From Clostridiales bacterium (GTDB taxonomy: Bacteria > Bacillota > Clostridia > Oscillospirales > Acutalibacteraceae): DNA of 9,869 bases. Below the pieces are notes generated by a model. It ran no database searches. It was not told where the DNA came from and saw nothing but the letters and a program-made list of their open reading frames with translations. This document shows, piece after piece, positions 1 to 5,992 of this stretch. The stretch is from assembly GCA_020860025.1 (NCBI GenBank), contig JAJBVC010000079.1, positions 1 to 9,869 on the forward strand, read 5' to 3'. How positions within the stretch are numbered: the first letter of the stretch is position 1; every line of letters starts with the position of its first letter. A program made the position numbers and the translations under genes.

Positions 1-687
1 TTTATTATGTATTTTCCTTGCAAAATAGATATACGGTGTATCAAGCAGGCTTGTTACTATAAATATAACATAGCTTGACAGGAAGATTGAAATAAGCGTT
101 TTAACGTCATATGTGCCGACAAAAGCAAAAATCGTAAACAGGAGCGTATTAAGCATTTGGCTAATCAGCGTAGAGCCGTTATTTCTCAGCCATAGGTATT
201 TATCGCTGTTGCCGAATTTCTTTTTTGTAAAGTCCCACCATTTATGGTAAAGCCAAACGTCGAACAGCTGGCATATGGCGTAAACCGAAAGGGAAGCTAT
301 AATTACTCTCGGAGTGCTTGAAAATACATTTTTAATCGATTCCATTGCCGTATCGTTTTCACTTGGTATGTACAAAAGCCAGCTTTGTGAAATCAAAAGG
401 AAAAATACAGAAGCAAATACTCCTATTATCGCCGCTTTATTCGCTGCCTTTTTGCCCTCACATTCGGAAAGAATATCGGTTGCAAGAAATGTTGCGGCAA
501 ACAGTATATTGCCGAGTGTCTGCTCCATACCGAAAGCGTTTATAAGTATTATAACTTCAATGTTCGCCAAAACAGTGCAGATTGCCGATGCGCAGTAAAG
601 TCCCGCTTTGCCAAAAAATCTGTACGCTAAAAGCACTGCCGAAAATGTTAAAATTAAAGAGCCTATTAAAAGAAGTTCATTAGTCAT
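1..687 (-). CDS. yhhQ: YhhQ/VUT-family queuosine precursor transporter (3' end cut by window edge)
   Basis: Integral membrane importer of the COG1738/DUF165 family, whose studied members bring preQ0, preQ1 or queuine into the cell for tRNA queuosine synthesis. From the ATG at 685-687 the frame stays open for 229 codons to position 1, so the C-terminus is missing; family members are about 220-240 residues, so little is likely lost. Family hallmarks are visible: LAYRFFGKAGLY (residues 20-31), FLATDILSECEGKKAANKA (67-85), LFDVWLYHKWWDF (141-153), LWLRNNGSTLISQMLNTLLF (165-184) and LLDTPYIYFARK (214-225). Several hydrophobic helices fill the stretches between them. It begins 1 nt after the stop codon of the upstream radical SAM gene, so the two are certainly co-transcribed and probably translationally coupled, with only a weak GGTTGGTG ribosome site. 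Which of preQ0, preQ1 or queuine it carries cannot be read from sequence; the QueL-like neighbour suggests queuine. Confidence 0.88.
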   Translation of the reverse strand, partial: MTNELLLIGSLILTFSAVLLAYRFFGKAGLYCASAICTVLANIEVIILINAFGMEQTLGNILFAATFLATDILSECEGKKAANKAAIIGVFASVFFLLISQSWLLYIPSENDTAMESIKNVFSSTPRVIIASLSVYAICQLFDVWLYHKWWDFTKKKFGNSDKYLWLRNNGSTLISQMLNTLLFTIFAFVGTYDVKTLISIFLSSYVIFIVTSLLDTPYIYFARKIHNK

Positions 688-688
688 A

Positions 689-1384
689 TCAGTCACCAAC
701 CCCAAAATCTGTATTGTTAATTAAAATATCAATTCTCTCATTATCTTTATATTTCGGATAAATGTTTTTAATAAAGCTGTCGATAACCTGTCGATCGGGC
801 TTTACAGAGGATGTGTTTTCGCACATTATATTAACGCATATCCGCTCAAAGTACTCAAGAGCCGTGAGTATATCTCTTTCGATACTCTCATCAGTCTGAC
901 CGCTTATTCCGAAAAGGAGATTAGCCTCGTCAAAATATTCGCTTATAATTTTCGGCTCTTTTTCATCAATACCTTTTAATAAAACATTTTCCCTAAAATC
1001 ATAATCAAATGTTTCAAGACCTAATTTGATTTTTAAATTAAAGTTCTGCCATTCTTTTCGCAGTTCGGGAATTAAATCTTTGTAAAGATAGTGACATTCA
1101 AAATGGACTGTTTTTATGTTTTTTTCACCGCAAACTGTCTTTAACAGCGACAGCGTATTGCCGTCAAGCTCAAATACAGAGCCACTGTTGATAACCTCAA
1201 GATTGCCGTATTTTCCGCTGATATTTGAGATTACAGACTTGTTAAGCTCAAAATTTTCGCTCTCATTTTTACAACTGTCAAAATGATAGTCGCAAAAACT
1301 GCATTTTTTGTAAATGCATCCCTTTCCTCTTAAGAGAATAATCTCTCTCGGATTTTTCTCTTTTATAATATTATAGCGTTCCAT
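689..1384 (-). CDS. queL: Radical SAM protein, probable queuine lyase (QueL-like)
   Basis: A 231-residue radical SAM protein, short for the superfamily. The cluster-binding cysteines are Cys23, Cys28 and Cys31 in GKGCIYKKCSFCDYH, i.e. CX4CX2C rather than the usual CX3CX2C. The stretch LGLETFDYDFRENVLLKGI (121-139) resembles the Glu-containing SAM/substrate region of Elp3/MiaB/COG1244-like enzymes, and FGISGQTDESIERD (158-171) follows as a further barrel element. QueL, described from Clostridioides difficile, cleaves queuine to regenerate preQ1 for tRNA-guanine transglycosylase, and its gene neighbours yhhQ there. Here the gene is followed after 1 nt by a yhhQ homologue and preceded by a preQ1-like riboswitch, the main reason for this call. 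The start ATG lies directly after the terminator U-tract with no clear Shine-Dalgarno; GGGTG is about 13 nt upstream, inside the terminator stem. Alternative: another small radical SAM enzyme of queuosine metabolism, such as a QueE-like protein, though QueE motifs are not apparent. Confidence 0.65.
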   Translation of the reverse strand: MERYNIIKEKNPREIILLRGKGCIYKKCSFCDYHFDSCKNESENFELNKSVISNISGKYGNLEVINSGSVFELDGNTLSLLKTVCGEKNIKTVHFECHYLYKDLIPELRKEWQNFNLKIKLGLETFDYDFRENVLLKGIDEKEPKIISEYFDEANLLFGISGQTDESIERDILTALEYFERICVNIMCENTSSVKPDRQVIDSFIKNIYPKYKDNERIDILINNTDFGVGD

Positions 1385-1412
1385 AAAATAAAAAAAGCAC
1401 CCATAAGGGCGC
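1385..1412 (-). terminator. Intrinsic terminator of the riboswitch, ending just before queL
   Basis: On the minus strand, GCGCCC (1407-1412) pairs with GGGTGC (1397-1402) across the 4-nt loop TTAT (1403-1406), followed by a run of seven T (1390 is the only interruption before four more T). The last T abuts the queL ATG at 1382-1384. Its ascending arm contains CCCTTA together with the loop, the complement of TAAGGG in the aptamer, so antiterminator and terminator are mutually exclusive. This points to ligand-induced transcription termination. The terminator occupies the place where a ribosome site would be, so it may also affect translation start. Confidence 0.8.
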
Positions 1413-1490
1413 AGTTGTATAATACCTTTCCCTTAGTTTTGATTTCGCATCGTCTATTGACGTGCTGCGGCAGGATGGTTACGAACTGCC
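1385..1490 (-). promoter_or_regulatory. Candidate preQ1 riboswitch (class III-like) with terminator expression platform
   Basis: Leader RNA of the salvage operon, read on the minus strand from about 1490, where the promoter predicts transcription to start. Seen directly: a 5-bp stem GGCAG/CTGCC (1486-1490 with 1469-1473) around a 12-nt loop TTCGTAACCATC; a second hairpin at 1447-1465 (GCACGTC, loop AATA, GACG, bulged A, TGC); then an A-rich single-stranded segment with AAAACTAAGGG (1430-1440), similar to the AACUAAG-type tail of preQ1 riboswitches. TAAGGG (1430-1435) is exactly complementary to CCCTTA (1404-1409) in the terminator stem, so it can act as antiterminator when not held by the aptamer. 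Short loop-to-3' pairings (ACC with GGT, or TTCG with CGAA) could form the pseudoknot; I cannot choose between them. The preQ1-III assignment rests on size, embedded hairpin, taxon and the queL-yhhQ context. Confidence 0.65.
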
Positions 1491-1497
1491 TATATGT

Positions 1498-1525
1498 ATA
1501 TTATCATAAAAAACTTAATTGTCAA
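1498..1525 (-). promoter_or_regulatory. Promoter of the queL-yhhQ operon
   Basis: Perfect -35 box TTGACA (1520-1525 on the minus strand), 16-nt spacer and -10 TAATAT (1498-1503), typical of the housekeeping sigma factor. The predicted start at about 1490-1491 coincides with the first base of the riboswitch stem, which supports both calls. Its -35 box overlaps that of the divergent promoter on the plus strand by five bases. Confidence 0.75.
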
Positions 1526-1547
1526 GATATTTATTTTATGGTATGAT
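1519..1547 (+). promoter_or_regulatory. Promoter for the LCAT-like hydrolase gene
   Basis: -35 TTGTCA (1519-1524), 17-nt spacer, -10 TATGAT (1542-1547). Predicted transcription start is near 1554, leaving a leader of about 150 nt before the ATG at 1705. It shares its -35 region with the divergent queL promoter, so the two polymerases probably cannot bind together. Confidence 0.65.
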
Positions 1548-1704
1548 AATTAGCGGAGATAATTTTATATTTATGATGTTAAAATTTCCTGCAGCTGCTT
1601 TGCCGATAAATTTAATATTTTAATAAGCGAAGAAGTGCGCTTTTGGATGAAAGGAGAAATAATAAGAATCTATCGATTAAAGTTTGATTTTTATTATATA
1701 AAAA
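1548..1704 (+). other. Untranslated leader of the LCAT-like gene
   Basis: AT-rich segment of about 157 bp between the -10 box and the hydrolase start. It contains a short inverted repeat (AAGCG at 1625-1629 with CGCTT at 1638-1642) and a good Shine-Dalgarno-like AAAGGAG at 1650-1656 that lies 48 nt before the start codon, too far to serve it directly. In the hydrolase frame a TAA at 1699-1701 blocks any start further upstream. An out-of-frame 38-codon reading frame starts at ATG 1647 but has no ribosome site. No known riboswitch class was recognised. Confidence 0.4.
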
Positions 1705-3195
1705 ATGATGAAAAGATTATTTTCTTTAATTTTATCGCTTGTAGTTTTGGTTTGCAGCTGTAACATAGCCGCAACAGCTTATTGCGATGAGAACGAAAAT
1801 CAAAGTGTAACGCCGATTGTGGTTATACCCGGTGTTGGTTCATCGGCACTTTATCTTGACCCTAATACAGAAAATCAGTCAAGCGCAATAAGTGTAGGCG
1901 GTGATTTTGTAAAAAGTCTGTTTTCAACTCATATTGTCAAAAATACGCTTGATATGGTAATAGGTAAAGATGTCAGCGCTGAAATCTGGACTAATAAGCT
2001 TTCGACACTTATCGAGCCGTTCACCGTGCTTAATTATACTCAGGACGGCGAATCTGTCGGCAACATTGGAATTGACTGTTACTGGACTGATTCTCTTGCT
2101 AATCATACGGAATATCTTGACAGCAGGACTACGGCTGAGCCGGCTGTATGCAAGGTGCTTTGCGATGAGGTCGGTGCTGAAAATGTATGGTTGTTTAATT
2201 ACGATTTTCGTGAGGACGTGATACGTGACGCCGAACAGCTTGCCGAATTTATTGACGGAGTTAAGGAGCAAAGCGGCAGCGATAAGGTTGCTCTTGTCGG
2301 ATGTTCGCTCGGTACGTGTGTTTTGTCGGTCTACATTGATTATTGCGGCGAGCGTGACGATATTGAACGTGCCGTATTTTTAGACGGTGCTATGCAGGGT
2401 GTCGGAATGGCTAAGCTTTTTAAGCAGGATATTATTATTGATAAGGAAATTTTGCTTGATTACATAAATACTCTTGCAGATGATTACAAGGGAACAGCCG
2501 CCGATTTTTCTTCGATAGCAAAGGTGTTCGGTTTGTTTGATTCAACCGTTACGAATGTCGTTGATTTTTTAAACGAAGTTACAAATGATGAAAATATTGA
2601 TAGATTTTATGAACGTGTCATTTTACCGATAATCGGAAATATACCGTCGCTTTGGGAGTGTATTCCTTATGATGATTTTGACGAATGTGTTTCTCTTATG
2701 GTATCTAACGGATGGCTTGATACGACTTCTAATTTGTACTCGACAATTAACGAGTACCATGCTGTTCAGGGAAGACTTGAGGATAATCTTAAAGAGCTTC
2801 AAAAAAACGGCGTTCAAGTGGCGATTGTATGCGGCTACGGTTTACCGGGAATACCTGTTACAAGTGCTTATGACAATACAGCGGATATGCTTATTGATAC
2901 GTGCTACGCTTCTTTCGGTGCGACAACGTCAAGCAGTTCCAATCCGCTTGAAAATGCTACATCAGCCGACGGACTGATTGATACTTCAAGCTGTAAATTT
3001 GAAGAAAACACTTGGTTTTTAAAAGGTGTTCAGCATATGGAATTTGTTTACGGTACGGATATGAACGATTTTGTCGGATATATTTGTACTACCGATACTC
3101 CGCTTGATATTGCTTCTGTGGAAAAGGATTCACAATATACGCAGTTTATGGAACTGCAAACCGGCGGAACGACACTTGCAAATGTTGCAAGCTAA
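1705..3195 (+). CDS. Secreted LCAT-like alpha/beta hydrolase (lipase/acyltransferase)
   Basis: A 496-residue exported enzyme resembling the lecithin:cholesterol acyltransferase family (PF02450 type). An N-terminal signal peptide is clear: MMKR, a hydrophobic core LFSLILSLVVLVC, then an ATA signal peptidase I site near residue 25; Cys18 and Cys20 do not sit in a good lipobox, so release or surface retention by other means is likelier than lipidation. The mature protein opens with TPIVVIPGVGSSALYLDP (36-53), the family's oxyanion-loop region. YDFREDV (166-172) matches the conserved Y-D-W/F-R segment, and GCSLGT (199-204) is the nucleophile elbow with Ser201. Likely partners are Asp422 (SADGLIDTSSC) and His444 (GVQHMEF). 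The substrate (phospholipid, sterol or other ester) cannot be told. It is monocistronic between its own promoter and terminator. The tandem ATGs at 1705 and 1708 have no adjacent ribosome site, and no upstream start is possible in frame. Confidence 0.8.
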   Translation: MMKRLFSLILSLVVLVCSCNIAATAYCDENENQSVTPIVVIPGVGSSALYLDPNTENQSSAISVGGDFVKSLFSTHIVKNTLDMVIGKDVSAEIWTNKLSTLIEPFTVLNYTQDGESVGNIGIDCYWTDSLANHTEYLDSRTTAEPAVCKVLCDEVGAENVWLFNYDFREDVIRDAEQLAEFIDGVKEQSGSDKVALVGCSLGTCVLSVYIDYCGERDDIERAVFLDGAMQGVGMAKLFKQDIIIDKEILLDYINTLADDYKGTAADFSSIAKVFGLFDSTVTNVVDFLNEVTNDENIDRFYERVILPIIGNIPSLWECIPYDDFDECVSLMVSNGWLDTTSNLYSTINEYHAVQGRLEDNLKELQKNGVQVAIVCGYGLPGIPVTSAYDNTADMLIDTCYASFGATTSSSSNPLENATSADGLIDTSSCKFEENTWFLKGVQHMEFVYGTDMNDFVGYICTTDTPLDIASVEKDSQYTQFMELQTGGTTLANVAS

Positions 3196-3207
3196 AGAAA
3201 TATGAAT

Positions 3208-3243
3208 AAAATCCTGACGGCTGTATGTTCCGTCAGGATTTTT
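3208..3243 (+). terminator. Strong, probably bidirectional intrinsic terminator
   Basis: AAAATCCTGACGG (3208-3220) and CCGTCAGGATTTT (3230-3242) form a perfect 13-bp stem around a 9-nt loop, followed by T-rich sequence on the plus strand. Read on the minus strand the stem is followed by TTTTATT, so it can also end the converging trmL operon, whose last stop codon is about 60 bp away at 3300. The AT-rich segment 3244-3299 holds nothing else I recognise. Confidence 0.9.
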
Positions 3244-3299
3244 ATATTTAATAAATATAAATTTAATTATCAGAAATATATATTTATTACCAATTATAT

Positions 3300-3788
3300 T
3301 TAGTGAGTTTTCCTTTTTTGACTTAATTTAGGATAGCCCCATTGCCGAAGCACCTCATATGTGCCGACACAGACTGCATTTGACAGATTCAAACTGCGAA
3401 TTATTCCACGCATAGGCAGGCGAACGCAGGCGTCGTGATTTTCCTTTAAAAGTTCTTCGGGCAGTCCTTTTGTTTCCTTGCCGAAAACGAGATATGCGTT
3501 GTTGTCATAAGTCATATCCGAATGAGTAATTTCACCCTTTGTTGTGAAATAGTAGAATTTACCGCCGTTATTTTTTTCAAAGAAATCCTCAGTGCTGTCA
3601 TAATAAGTTATGTCAAGCTTGTCCCAGTAATCAAGACCTGCACGTCTTACCTGCTTGTCTGTGATTTGAAATCCCATAGGGCCTACTAAATGCAGTCTTG
3701 CACCGGTAGCGGCACAGGTTCGTGCAATATTGCCTGTATTTTGCGGTATTTCAGGTTCAATAAGAACTATGTTAAGCGAGTATTCCAT
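3300..3788 (-). CDS. trmL: tRNA (cytidine/uridine-34 2'-O)-methyltransferase TrmL
   Basis: SPOUT-class methyltransferase of 162 residues, full length for TrmL (about 150-165). It methylates the ribose 2'-OH of the wobble nucleotide in tRNA-Leu species, using SAM. The three SPOUT motifs are plain: motif 1 PQNTGNIARTCAATGARL (15-32), motif 2 LVFGKETKGLPEE (100-112) and motif 3 with the trefoil-knot SAM site, VRLPMRGIIRSLNLSNAVCV (122-141). There is no extra N-terminal RNA-binding domain, which separates it from the longer TrmH/RlmB proteins. The first 17 bases overlap the 3' end of nagA, and AGAGG at 3798-3802 lies 9 nt before the ATG, inside nagA. It is the last gene of the dusB-nagA-trmL operon and converges on the 3208-3243 terminator. 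Confidence 0.92.
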   Translation of the reverse strand: MEYSLNIVLIEPEIPQNTGNIARTCAATGARLHLVGPMGFQITDKQVRRAGLDYWDKLDITYYDSTEDFFEKNNGGKFYYFTTKGEITHSDMTYDNNAYLVFGKETKGLPEELLKENHDACVRLPMRGIIRSLNLSNAVCVGTYEVLRQWGYPKLSQKRKTH

Positions 3789-4887
3789 CTATATAAACCT
3801 CTTTTATATCCAAATTATTGTCAAGAAAAACAAGGTCGGCGCATTTGCCGATTTGAATTGAGCCGATATTATCCTCCTCACCGACAGCTTTCGCCGGATT
3901 GATTGTGCAGGATTTAAGGGCAGTTTTAAAATCAATGCCAAACGATATAAGATTTTTAAATTCATAGTGGATATTCGTTATCGACGCTGCAATAGTCCCG
4001 TCGGCAAGAACGGCATAGCGACCACCGTCTTTAACAAAAACCTGCTGACCGCCGAGTTCAAATTCACCGCTTCCGAGACCTGCGCCACGCATAGAATCGC
4101 TTATAACAACTCCACGGTCTTCGCCGAGAATGTCAAACGTATTGCGAAGTACTGTTGGGCAAACGTGACCGCCGTCGCATATAATTTCGCACATAACGCT
4201 TTCGTTATCAAGCACAGTTCCGACTGTTCCGGCTTCTCTGTGCGTCATCGACGTCATAGCGTTATAAAGATGCGTTGCGTGTCTGATTCCGTTATCTATA
4301 GCTTTTTGAGTTTCATTTGCGTTTGCGGCGGAATGGCCTATTGAAACTGTACATTTTTTGCTTACATTTTTTATAAATTCACTGCTGTCAAATGCTTCGG
4401 GAGCAATAGTTATCAGCTTGATTTTTCCGGAAAGTATTTCGTAAAGCTCGTCAAACTCATCAATGCTTCCCGAGCGGATATTATCCTCTTTTTGCGCACC
4501 CTTTTTACTGACGGCTATATACGGGCCCTCAAGGTTAACACCGAGCGGCTTTGAGCCTTTCGTCTTGTAGCCGCTAATTACTTTTGCAGCTTCAACAAGC
4601 TGTTTATGGCTGAGCGTCATTGTTGTAGGGCAAAAGGATGTAACACCGTGTTTTGCAAGCTCTAAAGCAATTTTATCAAGGCTTTTAGTATCGGCGTCAC
4701 TTGCGTCACCGCCTGCACAGCCGTGTATATGAATGTCAACAAAGCCGGGAATAAGTATCAAACCGCTCATATCCTTTCCGTCGCCGGAAAGAATGCCGAT
4801 TTGCTTTATTTTTCCGTTTTCAACTTCAATGTCGCCGAATTCCTTTTCAAACTGTTCGTTAAAGAAGGTGCAGTTTTTAAATATCAT
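3772..4887 (-). CDS. nagA: N-acetylglucosamine-6-phosphate deacetylase NagA
   Basis: Amidohydrolase-superfamily enzyme of 371 residues, normal for NagA, that removes acetate from GlcNAc-6-phosphate to give glucosamine-6-phosphate in amino-sugar catabolism and cell-wall recycling. Metal and catalytic residues are in place: His53 and His55 in GFVDIHIHG, Glu120 in NLEGPY, His185 in SIGHS, His206 in HATHLYNAM, His241 in CDGGHV, and the catalytic Asp264 in VISDSM. The C-terminal IGSIQIGKCADLVFLD (341-356) is the typical return to the small beta domain. The ATG overlaps the dusB stop codon in a TAATG arrangement, with AGGAG at 4896-4900 spaced 8 nt, so translation is probably coupled; its own end overlaps trmL by 17 bp. 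No nagB or sugar transporter lies nearby, so a role in general amino-sugar turnover rather than a dedicated uptake locus seems likely. Confidence 0.95.
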   Translation of the reverse strand: MIFKNCTFFNEQFEKEFGDIEVENGKIKQIGILSGDGKDMSGLILIPGFVDIHIHGCAGGDASDADTKSLDKIALELAKHGVTSFCPTTMTLSHKQLVEAAKVISGYKTKGSKPLGVNLEGPYIAVSKKGAQKEDNIRSGSIDEFDELYEILSGKIKLITIAPEAFDSSEFIKNVSKKCTVSIGHSAANANETQKAIDNGIRHATHLYNAMTSMTHREAGTVGTVLDNESVMCEIICDGGHVCPTVLRNTFDILGEDRGVVISDSMRGAGLGSGEFELGGQQVFVKDGGRYAVLADGTIAASITNIHYEFKNLISFGIDFKTALKSCTINPAKAVGEEDNIGSIQIGKCADLVFLDNNLDIKEVYIDGILA

Positions 4888-5852
4888 TATGAATTCTCCT
4901 TTGCAATATTAAAGGCAATTTCTTCAAGCTGTTCATAGTTTTCAAGCTGACTTAGCAAGCGCCTGTATGACGCACCGCCGTGAAGTCCCTTTGTATAATA
5001 TCCTGCGTGATGGCGTGCCTCACGAATTCCCGTATATTCTCCCTTGTATTCAATCAGCGTTTTAATATGGCGAAGCATAACGAGCATTTTTTCATTAACG
5101 CTTACATCGGGCAGTACACGACATTCTGTAAGATATGCGTTAATTCTGCGAAATATCCACGGATTTCCGAGAGCGCCTCTGCCAATCATTATTGCATCGC
5201 AGTTTGTCCTTTCAAGCATAATTGCCGCCGATTGCTCATCAACAATGTCGCCGTTGCCGATTACAGGTATGCCGACAGCTCTTTTAACATCGGCTATAAT
5301 ATCATAGTCTACCTTGCCTGAATACATCTGTGTGCGTGTCCTGCCGTGAACAGTAATTGCTGCAGCGCCGTTTTTTTCCGCAATTTCCGCCATTTTAACA
5401 GCGTTTACACTTTCATCATCCCAGCCTTTTCGGATTTTAACCGTAATCGGAATATCAACAGCGCTTGATACGGCTTTGACAATTTCACCTGCAAGAGACG
5501 GATTTTTCATAAGACTTGCACCGCCTCCGTTCATTGCTACTTTAGGAGCGGGACAGCCCATATTTATATCTATTACCTGCGGATTAAATTCAAGGCATTT
5601 TACTGCGGCTTCAGCCATAATTTCAGGGTCGTCGCCGAATATCTGAACAGCGGCGGGATTTTCATTTTTACCGAGTGAAAGAAGCTCGGCACTTTTTCGA
5701 TCGCCGAGAGTCAGTCCCTTTGACGAAACCATTTCGCTTACGGTGTACCCTGCGCCGTACTCTACGCAAAGTTCTCTGAAAGCACGGTCGGCTACTCCCG
5801 CCATAGGCGCAAGGCATATTGGATTTTCAACTAAAACGTCTTTAATTTTCAT
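4887..5852 (-). CDS. dusB: tRNA-dihydrouridine synthase (DusB type)
   Basis: Flavin-dependent reductase that converts uridines in the tRNA D-loop to dihydrouridine with NAD(P)H. The frame can be opened at TTG 5865-5867 (326 residues), but I choose the ATG at 5850-5852 (321 residues) because GGAG at 5862-5865 then sits 9 nt upstream as the ribosome site; the TTG itself overlaps that site. In the longer numbering, the N-terminal FMN barrel begins PICLAPMAGVADRAFR (16-31). Catalytic Cys105 is in DINMGCPAPKV, phosphate- and FMN-binding elements follow in ITVHGRTRTQMYSG and VIGNGDI, and IMIGRGALGNPWIF closes the barrel. The helical C-terminal domain carries REARHHAGYYTKGL. This pattern fits DusB, the usual Dus of Firmicutes. 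It is the first gene of the operon with nagA and trmL. Confidence 0.93.
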   Translation of the reverse strand: MKIKDVLVENPICLAPMAGVADRAFRELCVEYGAGYTVSEMVSSKGLTLGDRKSAELLSLGKNENPAAVQIFGDDPEIMAEAAVKCLEFNPQVIDINMGCPAPKVAMNGGGASLMKNPSLAGEIVKAVSSAVDIPITVKIRKGWDDESVNAVKMAEIAEKNGAAAITVHGRTRTQMYSGKVDYDIIADVKRAVGIPVIGNGDIVDEQSAAIMLERTNCDAIMIGRGALGNPWIFRRINAYLTECRVLPDVSVNEKMLVMLRHIKTLIEYKGEYTGIREARHHAGYYTKGLHGGASYRRLLSQLENYEQLEEIAFNIAKENS

Positions 5853-5883
5853 ATCTGTATTCTCCAAATTATCGTCAGAAAAT

Positions 5884-5912
5884 ACTATATCACATATCGT
5901 ATATTAAATCAA
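5884..5912 (-). promoter_or_regulatory. Promoter of the dusB-nagA-trmL operon
   Basis: On the minus strand, -35 TTGATT (5907-5912), 17-nt spacer, -10 TATAGT (5884-5889). The predicted start near 5877 leaves a leader of about 25 nt before the chosen dusB ATG at 5852, enough to include GGAG at 5862-5865 but barely any room upstream of the alternative TTG at 5867, which supports the ATG. Confidence 0.65.
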
Positions 5913-5931
5913 ACGGGATAGGTAATTTTTA

Positions 5932-5959
5932 TTTACATTTTATTTATTTGTGGTACAAT
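5932..5959 (+). promoter_or_regulatory. Promoter of polA
   Basis: -35 TTTACA (5932-5937), 16-nt spacer, -10 TACAAT (5954-5959), followed by AT-rich DNA. Transcription would begin about 5966, giving a leader of about 27 nt. It diverges from the dusB promoter with the two -35 boxes separated by about 19 bp, so both can probably be used. Confidence 0.65.
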
Positions 5960-5992
5960 ATATATAACTATGTAAATTGTTGAGGTTTTTAT

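Noticed and set aside
314..598. Plus-strand reading frames at 314-598 and 345-545
   Set aside because: They are antisense to the yhhQ-family gene, which has clear family motifs on the minus strand; they have no recognisable product.
1625..1645. Short inverted repeat AAGCG/CGCTT followed by TTTT as a terminator or attenuator
   Set aside because: The 5-bp stem is weak and the T-run is short, so it is no better than chance.
1647..1763. Small 38-codon frame starting at ATG 1647
   Set aside because: No ribosome site upstream, no recognisable product, and it runs out of frame into the hydrolase signal-peptide region.
3967..4344. Plus-strand open frame of 125 codons
   Set aside because: It lies antisense inside nagA, whose catalytic motifs are intact on the minus strand.
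5850..5867. TTG at 5865-5867 as the dusB start
   Set aside because: It overlaps the GGAG that correctly spaces to the ATG at 5850-5852, and little leader would remain upstream given the predicted promoter.
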